A stretch of DNA of 64,000 nt, from the NCBI GenBank assembly GCA_949358305.1, contig OX442322.1, forward strand, positions 9,424,001 through 9,488,000. The letters are read 5' to 3'. Source of the DNA: Strigamia acuminata (taxonomy: Eukaryota > Arthropoda > Chilopoda > Geophilomorpha > Linotaeniidae). The position numbers were made by a program, and so were the translations under genes. Each line of letters opens with the position of its first letter. The first letter of the stretch is position 1. Shown one piece after another: positions 44,936-56,100 of this stretch. The notes beneath the pieces are model-generated. The model saw only the letters and a program-made list of their open reading frames with translations, was not told the DNA's origin and did no database searches.

Positions 44936-47900
44936 GCGTTGCCGGCCAAAGAAGAAGGGAAGGCAAGGCAGAAAACCGTTGAAGGAATTCCCCATCAAAA
45001 CCAAGAGCACAGGAAGAAAAAGTACCTAACCAAACTCGACTTTGTGAAAGTCGCGAAGGCAAAACCATAAACACAAAGGCAACAAGCTGGTACCTAAACA
45101 TCCGGGACCTCTAGGCGCTTCCTAGAGTCATGGGCGTCAAAGTCGGATCGCGGCCCATAAAACACCGGAGAGACGAAAGAAAAGAGAAGTTGCGTTGCGG
45201 CGCACTTCCTTATCAACAACCAATAAAGACTAAAAGAAACTTAGAACACGAGAGAAGAAAGAGAAGGGTCATGCCACGATGACCTAGTCCAGACACTAAG
45301 GGGCTACGGCGTCGCCAATAAACACGTGGCGCACACGCAGAAAACCTTTAGAAAATCCGACTGAACGGGTTTTCTAACTAAAACGACGTGAGAACATTGC
45401 GGGAGCTTGTCCGAAAGCTCAGTCTGTCAACTCGTAGACAGACGCTTAAACTAATGGAAACTAGAAGCAGGAAAACGAGAATCCTCGTCAAAGAGGAAGG
45501 GGTGCTGGTCAATAACACTTGCCTGACCACACACCGAGGTTCAAAGTCTCAGAACCGAGAACTAAATGTCGTCGAGGAAGGAAAACTGTCACAAAAACTC
45601 TTGACCGAGCATGGCCTCGCAAGGAACACGACATACATGAAGACCAGAAGAAACTGGGAACGTGAAAGAAAACTAACTTGATAAACGGCAGGCTTCACCG
45701 CCTCGTTGACCTCGAGCCCGCGCTCAAGTGGCCACGTACCACGGAAACCTCCGCCCGCACGAAAACACGAGCCACGAACTCAAACTTATTAAACTATTAA
45801 AGACGACCTTTTTCTAGAAAACAAGAAAAATGCAAACTAAGGGAATGAATGCGTTGACCCAAACCTATCGTCTGACAACCACCCAGCATTCGTATGAAGA
45901 ACTAGAAAATGCCGTCAAGACCTAGGCACCACTCTTTCGCAAAGAGTGACCAACTAACAACTTACCCAAAGCCATGACCACCTAGCTAACATGATCACGC
46001 CAGAAGGAGGAAAAAGAGAACAAGAAGGCATGAAGCTCAGGCAATGCGAACCATTCGCAGCAACTGCCACGCAAAGGCGTTGACCGCACCCTGACTCGAC
46101 ATGAACCCACGAAACCGCTAAGAGCGAAGAATAACGAAAAAAGGAAAAGACTTAGTCAAGTGACTGAGCAAGCCAACTGCGACCTCTTGTCCACAGCGAC
46201 AAGGAAACACGCGCACGCTGACCCATCGACCACAACTTTATCTAACTAACAAGAGAAGAAACGGTTCAATTATCTAAAAAAAAACGAGCACGTTCCGTGC
46301 AAATAAATACCGGCAAAAACGTCAATATTATCACTAAAGCTATTGGCCAAGTATGGCCTCACAAAGGAAACTAACAAACTGGAACTGTGAAAACCAGCAG
46401 GAATTCCAAAACACTAAACTTTCTGCTTTTTTTTTTTTTCGAAGAGGGAAAAAGTCCGTACCCAAATAATCAATCCATTTCCTCCCCACAAGAAAAGAAA
46501 GGAAAGGGACCTGCTTCTTTTTGAAGATCAACAGATGTCAAACGATACGGAAAAACGTTGGAAGCAGTGCAACTGCAACCAAATGAAGCGAAGCTACACT
46601 TCCTGCACGAAAACTAATCACGTTGTTGAAAAGAAATTAAAACCGGTGGCTTTCCTTCAGCCGAGCTGCGCTTTACGAATGCGCCTTGAACAAAGAGGTA
46701 CCCGATGGACATCGCGTCCGCACCCGGGCCACCGTGTAGCCTGTTGTGAGCAGACTACCACGAAGACTGAAACTTCTTTAACCGAAGGGGAAATAAAAAC
46801 TAGATCTAGCTGAAACCCCATGCTCCAATAAGGAGGCTACCGTATGAACGCTTGGCCCACCCCGAGTCGGAACCAATATGATTGAACCGAGAAACGAGAG
46901 AAGAGGGAGGGTTGCTTGACGTCCCTGATTGCGAGGGGCGTCACACGTAGATATGAGCACAAGGGCTTGCCAGTTGCCAACCGCATTCCTGGAACCGGTA
47001 AGCAACTGCAAGTCGAGAATTGACTCGCTCACACACCCATTGACGACATCTTCGATCAGCAAGCCGACTTCCGGAAATCGCCACTCTACTGAAAGCAAGT
47101 GTCGTCCAATGGCTAAAACGTGTTGCCGAGTGCCGGCGCCAAGAAGGCCGCACACACACGTCCTTCGACCCATCCTAGAGTGGGCTCCCTGCCTAGTGCA
47201 TGTCTGCCTCACTGCAGAGCTAGGGATGAAAGACTAACAACAACTACTCAGTCGTGGGAAGCAAACGTAGAAATAGGGGCCGCCAAGAGGCGCAGAGACT
47301 TTGTCTCGGACACGACATCTAACAGAGTATGGCAGTGCAAACCTGCCCTCTGAAACACATCGAATGGCAGTCCTTGCTGTGCACAGCAAGAACGACCATC
47401 CAAAACAAGTACCTATACCCTACCGCCACGCCAGCTAGCCACAACCATAAAATAGCAAGCAAGCTATTTCCTAAACGAATAAACTAGCGAAAATGCAGAA
47501 CGTAACATCACCAGCGGTAGACACTGGGTGCAGCGGTCAACAACAAAAACTGGACTTGTCCAGTGGGCGGTGCGGATCGGCTGCTCTAAACTTCCAGCAC
47601 CGACAGAAGTCACACGCCTTTCTAAATCCAAACCCACTTGCAAACAAGTTGTGTAACAACCTAAACTAACAGAGATTGACGGACAGGTAAGAACCGACTG
47701 ACCTCGCGGGCCAGTGCTTTCCCTGCAAAACACGAGCAGCAAGAGAACGAATCTCGTTCTAAAAACAAGAAACGTTCTACAAACACACGAATACAAACGG
47801 GTGTGCCCTCTCCCGGAGCGGAGAGATGACCGACACCAGAGCTCACGAGGAAACTCGAGCGGCACACAAAACTAAAACCGAGAACGGCGGGCTTCGACCG

Positions 47901-48776
47901 CCTCGCTGGTCCCGGACTGGCCTCATAACACCAGCGTCCGATCACCAATGACTAGCGGAAACCCCCAACTGAAAGGACCCCGAGCTGTGAACCCGGACCT
48001 TCTTGAAACAGACAAAAGCAAAAACAGATAGAGCCCCTTATAGAAGGCGGGACTCTGCAATAAGACGCAACATCATGAAAAAAAGGAGAGAGCAGATCAC
48101 GAGGTATGACTCGTGCATCGCTACTCCGGCCACAAGAGCCATGGGACAGATTTCCCATCTCAACACGAAACCCCCTTTTTAACGGTAAAGGAGAAATTCG
48201 ATTAACAACTGCTAAACGAACTAAACGAAAAAGCCAAACGAATATAAGGCTAGCGGCAGAACATACTGGCGAACTCGTCTACAAGGGACCTGACAATCAA
48301 AACTTGAAGAGAACTAACTATATTAAGCATGAATCGGACTGAAAATCTCACCAAACGTGAGCAAATCGAGTAAAGCTAATAAATATACACGGGTTAAGTA
48401 TAAACTATCAAAGATGCAAACTCTAACTAGACCCAAATAGAAAACGCCAGCAAAATTATACCAGCCACCTTATTTTATCTCAAAAGGGAAACGTGAAACA
48501 AGATCACAGTAAATCGTAAGAAAAAGGACAACAACTGTTACAGAGAATCTAAAGGGACTTTGCCGACAGCTCTACATAATAGACTATCGCCACAAGGCGC
48601 GAACATGCGAGGAAAACTAGAGAAAATGAGCTAAAAACGACCCTTATCCACTGTAAAAACCTAACGCCCCTTAAAACCCCAAAACGACCACAATTTCCCC
48701 CAAAAACCTTAAAATTAACAATAAAAGCGAGAAAATATTCGATAAAAACGAAAATGATCGACAAAAAACGAAATCT
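44936..48776 (-). other. Non-coding internal region of LARD-C2
   Basis: No coding domain found. The part 44936-46224 occurs inverted in LARD-C1; 46225-46774 is absent from C1; from 46775 the two are colinear. A 13-bp T run lies at about 46428-46440. Confidence 0.7.
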
Positions 48777-49445
48777 TCATTGCCGACTCTTGTACATTGC
48801 GTTGTGTTTAACTGGACTACAGGCGGCGTAACTGTCACTTGAACATCCGAAGCTCGCAAGTTGCGTTGCAGCTTGGCGGATCCGTCTGGACACGTGGCAC
48901 GCCAACACCTGACTGACGACAAGACGAGACCAATCTTGACTTGGCGGCAAAACTGTTCGACCGATGAGCGCATTGGGCAGTCCTATCATGTTGCACAAGT
49001 GGCGCTGCTTCTTTCTGCTCGGTGAAAGATCGTCAATTGATCCCGGAGTGGCCACTGGAAACGGCAGACTCGATGATCGCCAACTTGACTGACGGCGCTC
49101 AGGTACGAACTGCATGGATGGCGACGGCGACCCACAGACTCGCACACGACCCACTGGAAGCTCCCGAGACAAATTTCGCCATCCTGTGCGGCGATTCTCG
49201 TCCCGCTTGTCAGCAATACACGCGGCGCTGGCCTCTCGCAACGAGGCGGTCACCACCTCATGCTGTGGCGCAAATCGCTTGTCTCCGTTGCATTTGACGA
49301 CCACTCGCTGCCTAAGCACCTGACGTACTCGCACACGATGCGCCTGAGAGTGTTTGAGCACACTCAAAACTCGCTTGATGACCATCTGCACGGCGGCATT
49401 CGAATATGGCGGACTTGCCTTTTCATCTCGAAATTCGGCCGACAT
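48777..49445 (-). CDS. PBS-proximal leader ORF of LARD-C2 (222 codons)
   Basis: Same start, stop and length as in C0 (501-1169), with very few differences. It starts MSAEFRDEK and ends HNAMYKSRQ. The predicted product is basic and has no recognised fold. The upstream sequence is also open into the LTR, so the ATG just after the PBS is the natural start. Whether it is translated is unknown. Confidence 0.3.
   Translation of the reverse strand: MSAEFRDEKASPPYSNAAVQMVIKRVLSVLKHSQAHRVRVRQVLRQRVVVKCNGDKRFAPQHEVVTASLREASAACIADKRDENRRTGWRNLSRELPVGRVRVCGSPSPSMQFVPERRQSSWRSSSLPFPVATPGSIDDLSPSRKKQRHLCNMIGLPNALIGRTVLPPSQDWSRLVVSQVLACHVSRRIRQAATQLASFGCSSDSYAACSPVKHNAMYKSRQ
48791..48806 (-). promoter_or_regulatory. 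Shared leader motif CACAACGCAATGTACA (LARD-C2)
   Basis: Sense CACAACGCAATGTACA, as in C0. Confidence 0.55.
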
Positions 49446-49448
49446 CGT

Positions 49449-49462
49449 GGTCAACGGCACCA
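49449..49462 (-). promoter_or_regulatory. Variant tRNA-His primer-binding site (LARD-C2)
   Basis: Sense TGGTGCCGTTGACC: one extra T relative to C0, 4 nt from the LTR. Confidence 0.65.
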
Positions 49463-49466
49463 ACTT

Positions 49467-49755
49467 TGTTTCTAGCAGTGCTTGAAGACCGTGTTGCACT
49501 CTAGAAGACATTAGAAAATGGTTAAAATAAATAACCCTATTTACCAGAACTTGTGAAGAATCCCAAAGAAGAAAGTCCATTACAGGAAAAACCTTGATGT
49601 GAAACCTGTAAAGTGAGCTGCTGAACATGTTGGGATAATTCAATACTATTGTGCTCAAGTTAGCACACAAAAACGAATTTATTGTAAAGTTAAAATCTAT
49701 CAAAACATTACATGAAAAGAGAGGAGAAAATTAACAAACTTAGGACTAGAAAAAC
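49467..49755 (-). repeat. 5' LTR of LARD-C2, truncated by BEL-5
   Basis: First 289 bp of a C-family LTR, apparently identical to the 3' LTR of C2 in this part. It stops at GACTAGAAAAAC, where the BEL-5 LTR begins. Confidence 0.88.
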
Positions 49756-50742
49756 TGTAGCAAACAACCTTGGCTCTCACAAGGAATACTGGCGAATTGG
49801 TCTGTAAACTCTGGAGACCGCCCGAGACTGTATAGTGGTTGATGAAACAAGTTGACCTCTCAGCCCAAACTCTAGGCCTAACTGCATCATGAGAAATCAG
49901 GCCTAACTGCATTCAGTTGAAAATGATAAAGGAAGCTCTCTGGATACTGGGGAAAACCTTGTGCCTCCAGTGAGGAGGAGAGCATGCAAAGCTTTCTACT
50001 CACTCATTTGCATATTTCCCTGAGTAGGAAATAAGATCAGAAAAGAATGTTCAAAGCAGGAGTGAAAACACATCAACTTTTTAATCTTAACAACAAGTAA
50101 CAACTGATTGCTTCTTTAGCAACCACACAACAACTGGTCACCTGCTTACAATAAATATCAGTGACCAAACAATACAGATTTGCATAATAACAATAGTGCC
50201 AACAAGGTTTCCGTATTCCTACAACAGATGTCAAACTTAACATAAGTAAAGGCAAAACTTAACCTAACACCTTGATAACATTATGACCTGTGCAAACAGC
50301 ACTTCACTTAAACTTAACAGATAATTCAAAGGCTAAAACTAACATTAATTACACTCAAAACACAATGCTTAGCCCAAACCCAATCACCACCAACAGAGGG
50401 CGCAACGTGTCACAGTTTTAACCCCTTTACAACCATGCAATAACAAAGGTAAAGGCTTAGATTAATAACTCTTAATATTGGTAATTTATACAAACAATAA
50501 CTAGTATATATTCCCTATGTCCAGGTTTCATTAAAACCCCAAACTAAATAATAACAGGGCACCAGTGCAGCACCAAATCCAAGATGGCGACCATGCAACT
50601 GCTAAAATGACGTGAATGGAGCCAAACAAGGTCGCAAGCGACTCACAGGCCTTCTCAACGATGGATCTGCGTCCTAGAACGGTCAGTACAACTTTCCCAG
50701 TGCTTGGACATTGAAACCCGACCAATTCAACTCATTTGCAGG
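49756..50742 (-). repeat. 3' LTR of BEL-5, part 1
   Basis: Starts TGTAGCAAACAACC like LARD-B and ends at the TSD CAGG (50739-50742). It contains CCAAGATGGCGACC at 50579-50592, a YY1/Pho-like site on the sense strand. Confidence 0.85.
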
Positions 50743-52212
50743 TGTTGCAAACAACGTGGAATAATTTAGAAACTACTTTTATTGCCAATTTGTGTCTGAA
50801 TAAATGTTTCCAAAGTGTGTTTTATTTTGCATAACATTTCAGTTTTTATTTACAGGATTTTTGCATTATTAAAATGTTTTTAGTGCTTTCAGATACTGAT
50901 GTTTGATGAAATGTGATATTCCATTGTTTATTGCATTTATTTCTAGTGTTTATTGCGTGATTTTGTGTTACTTTATTCATTTTCTATCAATTTGTGTGAT
51001 TTCGGGTGAAATTTGGTGCATTTGTCGTTGAACAGTTCACTAGTGTTATTGACGTGACGTCATATTTCAAGTTCTAGTTCGGTTTTTGTTCAAACTTCTA
51101 ACCTTCCGTTTGGACGGAATTTTGATGGTTAGAATTGTTTTTGACATTGTTTTAGACTAATTTGGGGGTGATCTGTTGATTCGTGCACTCTAATTTCGTC
51201 CCGGAACAGCCGTTTTTCTGCTACGAGCGATCGTGACGGACCCCGCATGTGCGTTGCCGTCCAAGATCGTTTCGTTCGGTTTGCGGTTGATTTCAAGTGT
51301 TCTTTCATTAAAACGTGTCTTGTTTGCGGGAAATTACATTTCCTGAACTTATTTACTTATCTCAAAGTGTTTACATAAGTTATTTCTTGTGTTGAAATTC
51401 AAACCTTGTGTTTTGCCGCCAATGTAGAGTTTACCGGACGCCATGTTGGATTTTGCCGATGATTTGTAAATCTTTCATGTCGTTTTGTTTTTATATCTCA
51501 ATTGGTGTTTGTACTATTTAGTTTTAATGTATTTCAATGCAAAATCTTTACTTATTTGGTTTTGTGTGTGACTTTGAATTCAAACTTGATGATTATGTCA
51601 TTTTGCTTGTCTTTGATTGGTTAGGCCCAATTGTCTGCTTAGCGATCACTGTTTTCGCTGTTTTCTCCTTGTTTTGATTAATGAATTTTGTTGTTACGAT
51701 AGACTTTATTATTCCTGAGTTTTTTGTGCTCATTTTGAGCTATTACACATTATTTTTAATACATTTCTCGTAATTTGTTGTCTTTGCTTGAAATTGCATT
51801 TCCTCCGTTTCCGTGGCAACGGAGTATTTCTTTATTGTAAATTGCCGACAATTGGCTTGTTGCGTGCCTTTTGATTGATAATGTGTAATTATTCAGTTGC
51901 CATTTTATATTTGATTAAAATAGTCGTGTTAATGTTAACTCTTGTATTTTCTGCTTTTGACCCATTTCCAATGTGTCCTGAGTAGAGAACCATTTTTCCC
52001 AGACTGGCCAATGGATCAGCAAGCACTTGGATACCATGCAAAAGTGTTTCCAACAGTTAAACCTTCATGTAACAGGAGATTTTGAGGCGAATCAAGTGCA
52101 TTTCCACACGGTACACGTACGAATTTCACTATACGATCGTTTGAGTTTGTTGGCGGGAGTTTCGAATCGCCACATCTCAGTTCTTCTCTGTTCCTGTTGA
52201 CTGACCGCAACA
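50743..52212 (+). repeat. 5' LTR of BEL-1
   Basis: TGTTGCAAACAACGTGG to ACTGACCGCAACA. A CGCCATGTTGG site at 51439-51449 resembles YY1/Pho sites; further AT-rich sequence has no gene. Confidence 0.95.
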
Positions 52213-52227
52213 TCGAATAAGAATTTT

Positions 52228-52241
52228 TGGTGCACGTGACC
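52228..52241 (+). promoter_or_regulatory. Variant tRNA-His primer-binding site (BEL-1)
   Basis: TGGTGCACGTGACC, 15 nt after the LTR: the tRNA-His PBS with one extra A. This is notable because the element looks young and a PBS is normally rewritten from the primer at each round. Confidence 0.7.
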
Positions 52242-52778
52242 ATGGATTTCGTCTGCTTCTTGTGGGTTTTTTCCGGTTCATCATTTGATACGTTCAACCG
52301 TGCGTCTGGTGCGATTGACGGAAATTACGTCCGTGAGTCGTCGTCTGCTAGAATGGTCGTCGTTCAACGTGGCAACAGCCACAACGGGGATTTATTTGGC
52401 GTCGATCACGAACATTTCTGTGCAAGCAACGAGATTCTTCGGTCGACATCTTGGATTACACAACGCGCTGTGCTGGAAAGCCGATTTGCCCCTGAAATAA
52501 TTGCTTATTCTTGTGTTTTGCATTCAGTGCTTGTATTTCTAAGATTTTGGTTGCATGAGGGTATTGTATTGGGTATTTCAAAGCTGTTTTTGCTTTTTCC
52601 TAAGCTAGTTTTGAGGGAAAATTCACTGAAAGTGTATTTTATTGTGAATTTTTCAAGTGCTTTCTTGATTTTTGTGCATGCATCTCCATATAACTGGCTT
52701 AACCAGGGGAGATTTAGATTTTTTGGAGTTAGAAACTGTTCAGTCTCTCATTGCAAGAGCTGTCAGTTATTCTCGTGA
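52242..52778 (+). CDS. Leader ORF of BEL-1 (178 codons)
   Basis: Begins at an ATG in a strong context (ACCATGG) that overlaps the end of the PBS and stops 344 nt before gag. Similar frames occur in BEL-2, BEL-3 and BEL-4 (shared stretches YVRESSSA, TQRAVLESRFAP, LHEGIVLGI, HASPYNWLNQGRFRFF). The middle part is hydrophobic and could form one or two membrane segments. BEL-2 lacks an early ATG and BEL-4 is frameshifted. The conservation may therefore belong to the RNA (the hairpin and motif lie inside it) rather than to a protein. Confidence 0.35.
   Translation: MDFVCFLWVFSGSSFDTFNRASGAIDGNYVRESSSARMVVVQRGNSHNGDLFGVDHEHFCASNEILRSTSWITQRAVLESRFAPEIIAYSCVLHSVLVFLRFWLHEGIVLGISKLFLLFPKLVLRENSLKVYFIVNFSSAFLIFVHASPYNWLNQGRFRFFGVRNCSVSHCKSCQLFS
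52458..52473 (+). promoter_or_regulatory. Shared leader motif ACACAACGCGCTGTGC (BEL-1)
   Basis: Same core as in all other tRNA-His elements of the window. Confidence 0.55.
52683..52712 (+). promoter_or_regulatory. Conserved leader hairpin (BEL-1)
   Basis: TCTCC, six-base bulge ATATAA, stem CTGG, loop CTTAA, CCAG, then GGGAGA closing the outer stem. Covariation with BEL-3 and LARD-B supports the fold. Confidence 0.78.
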
Positions 52779-53122
52779 ATCTGATAGTGATTTTCTGGCT
52801 AGATTCGTTCCGTACGAACAGCAGAAATAATTCAAACTCGTGTAGGACTTTTTGAGTCACGTTTTTAATACGTGATCAAGGTCGCTCGTTTGTTTTAGCA
52901 TCCTTGATTGCTAAAACACTCGATATTCTTGTGTATTTTCAAGGTTTTTTGTCGTTTGGGCAAGAAAACTTTGAAAAATTCTGTTCTTTTAAAGTGAATG
53001 ATTGTAAATTTTATTCTTTTCAAGTATAAAGTTTAAGTTATATTCTTTTTAAGTTTAAAGCGAAGTGTTTTGTTGTTCAAAATATTATCTTCTGTTTCAT
53101 AATTTACAGCCGTGAATTTGAG

Positions 53123-56100
53123 ATGGAGAGAGATAGAGATACAGAAACTTCCGAACGCGATTTACTCACTGTGGAGCAAATTGAAATACTAGAGACCAGG
53201 TGGGAAGCACAACTTTCATCTCTCAACGACTTGCTGTCTTTGTCGGAGAAGACGAGCGATCCAGGAGAGTTAGAAGCGCTTCTGCTTACTGCAAATCTGA
53301 AAGAGACACGCGTTGTAAATGGCCTGAACGAGCTTCAAGTCTACTGTGAGCACGCGTTTTACCTTGAGAGTGTCGAGAAACTGGAATCATCACAAACGAG
53401 AGTGGAACTTCTCCGAAGAAGGTGGGAGGTTTCAAAGCGGTCTCTTCCAACCCTTGGAGGAAGACTCAACATGTCTACAGTTTCCGGTGCAAATACATCC
53501 TTGAATACTTCGACTTCTTTCCGCAAGAATTCCAAGTTGCCCAAACTTGAATCTGTCAAGTTTGACGGGGAAATAATCAAATACAAAACGTTTAAGAGCA
53601 ACTTTGAAACTTCTGTTCATAATGACCCAGATCTGAGCAGTGTTGAAAAGTTGCAATACCTTCAAACTATGTGTACAGGTGAGGCTGCGGCTTTGATTTC
53701 CACCTTTCCTTTGATCGAGGAATCCTATGACTTGGCACGGGAAGAACTTGATCGTAACTATGGCGATGAGGATGCGCAACAGACGGCTCTCATCCAATCC
53801 ATTCGAGACTTGAAGACTGTTTCAAGCATATACCCGACAAAGGTGTTGAAAGCAAATTTGACGAAAATTTCTTCAACAATACGACTTCTTGAGCAACTGA
53901 AGATTCCTGTACGGACATCTGGTGCATTTCTGATGCCGGACATTCTTAGCAAGTTTCCTGCTCCAATGACTTTGCGTTTTTACCAAGTCCATGGACTGTC
54001 TTGCAAGAACATTTTGACTTTGCTTGACTTTTTTCAAAAGGAAGTAGCTATGGCAGAACGCACTGAAGCTGTTTCTCCATCTGAAAAAGCAAAGAAGGAA
54101 AAGTCTGAAGTTGAAAAGGCTAAAGTTAAAGGATCCATGACGACTTGCACCGCGACGCAAGACTCAAAATCGTCTTCAAGCTCCAAAGTGAAGACAGAGT
54201 CGAGACAAGAGAACAAGTCTGCGAATTCCAAGGCACTCAAGTGCATTTTTTGTCAAGAAGACCATTTGAGCGGTTCTTGCAAAAAGGAGTTCGAAATCAA
54301 TGCAAAGATTGAATTGATAAAGAAAAACAGACTTTGCTTTAATTGTTTTCGAACAGGTCATCGCGTTGGTGACTGCAAAGTGAAGTTTTCCTGCAAGCAT
54401 TGTGGCGGAAGACATCATTCAACCATTTGTAAGAAGTCTGAGGTGAACAATTCTCCAAGTCCGACAGAGAAACCCAAGGAGTCGCAAGTGACCACACACG
54501 TCTCGTGCGCGATATCCACTTCTCTTCAACTTATGATTTTTGTTGCTGACCTCAAAACCAAATCTGGAGGTTCACACCACATCAGAGGCATGATTGACCC
54601 GGGTAGCCATCGGTCATTCATTACAACTGAACTGGTGAACCGACTAAAACTGAAGAAGTGCGGCAGTATTTCTGCGACCACACAACGGTTCAACGATTCT
54701 ATGCCTGCTGCCACTGATTACGACGTATACAACGTTACTCTTCAAAGCAAGAATGACGCACAAAACTTCAAATTATCAATGCTTTCAGTGGAAAATTTGC
54801 CGAAAGTGCAGGGCATTTTGAATGCATCGGTAATAGAAAAGGTGAAGAAGCTGAATCTTGAACTTGCCGAAGATCTGCCAGCCAAGACATCTCAAATAGA
54901 CATTCTTTTGGGAGTTGATGCTTGGTGGAAAGTCATTAAAGATGGCAAAAAGAAAATCAACGACGATCTTGGACTCATAAATACGTTATTTGGATGGGTG
55001 CTTATCGGAGCAGCCGGAAATACGGATTTATTCGAAGATGAAGCTGATTTGACTTCATGTTGTAATACTTGCAACATTGAAATCCATGAACAATTAGACA
55101 AACTTTGGAACTTAGAGGCAATTGGGATTAATGCTGGTAAAAAAGAATCCGATTTCACAAGAGATCGATTTGAAGCCACGACAAAACGTCTCGATGACGG
55201 AAGATACGAGGTGATGCTGCCTTTTAATGGACAAGAAACTGACTTGGACTCAAACTGGGAGCTCGCACTTAACCAATTAGCCAACACATTGAAGAGAATC
55301 GACTCAAATGACGATTATAAGAAGCGATATGACGACTCAATGTGGCAGTACATTGAAGAAAACCACGCTGAGGAAGTTCCAACTGAAGAACGGTTCCTAA
55401 AGAAAGGAATATATAACATTCCACATCATCCAGTGATCAAAGAGGACCGGGAAACAACAAAATTCAGAGTCGTATTCAATGCGTCGTCTGCGAAAAAAGG
55501 AAAACGCTCATTAAATGACTGCCTTTTTCCTGGACCATCTTTGAATCCAGATTTGATATTGGTGATGGTCAGATTCAGATTGTATTGCATTCCAATCATT
55601 GCTGACATTAAACAAGCATTCCTCCAAGTAATGATAAACCCCACACATAGGAACTTTCTGCGTTTTTTGTGGGTTTCGAGGCAATATTTCAAGAACCCCT
55701 ATTCGTGGAGAAATTTGTGGAATAATATTATGATTTTGAGGATGATAGTCGTACCATTTGGAGTTATTTCCTCTCCCTTTCTCCTGTGCGCAACAATTCG
55801 GAAACAAGCTGATCAATACAAGGAGACACATCCGAAAGAAGTTGATGCACTGGACGCCGGGATATACATGGATGATTTAACTTCTGGAGGTGATCACACG
55901 ACAGACACAACAAAGCATTGTGAAGAATTAAAAATGATTTTGGATGACGGGAAACTCCCACTTGTTAAATGGGCGACACCCAATGAAAAGGTTTTCAATG
56001 ACATCAAAGAAAAGGGATTTCACATGAGAAGTGACGAATTCTGTGAACAGGGAGTGATAAAAATGCTTGGAATCTTATGGGACACGCAAGAAGACGTCCT

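Larger units (their letters stand above)
44163..49755 (-). mobile_element. LARD-C2: coding-poor LTR element
   Basis: Complete 3' LTR (44163-44935), internal region of about 4.5 kb, PBS and the first 289 bp of the 5' LTR before BEL-5 cuts in. The internal region carries no gag or pol. It is the best reference copy of the family in this window and is nearly identical to C0 where they overlap. It inserted into the 5' LTR of BEL-3. Confidence 0.88.

Noticed and set aside
48777-49703. 308-codon version of the LARD-C2 leader frame
   Set aside because: The upstream extension runs through PBS and LTR; the ATG after the PBS gives the same 222 codons as in C0.
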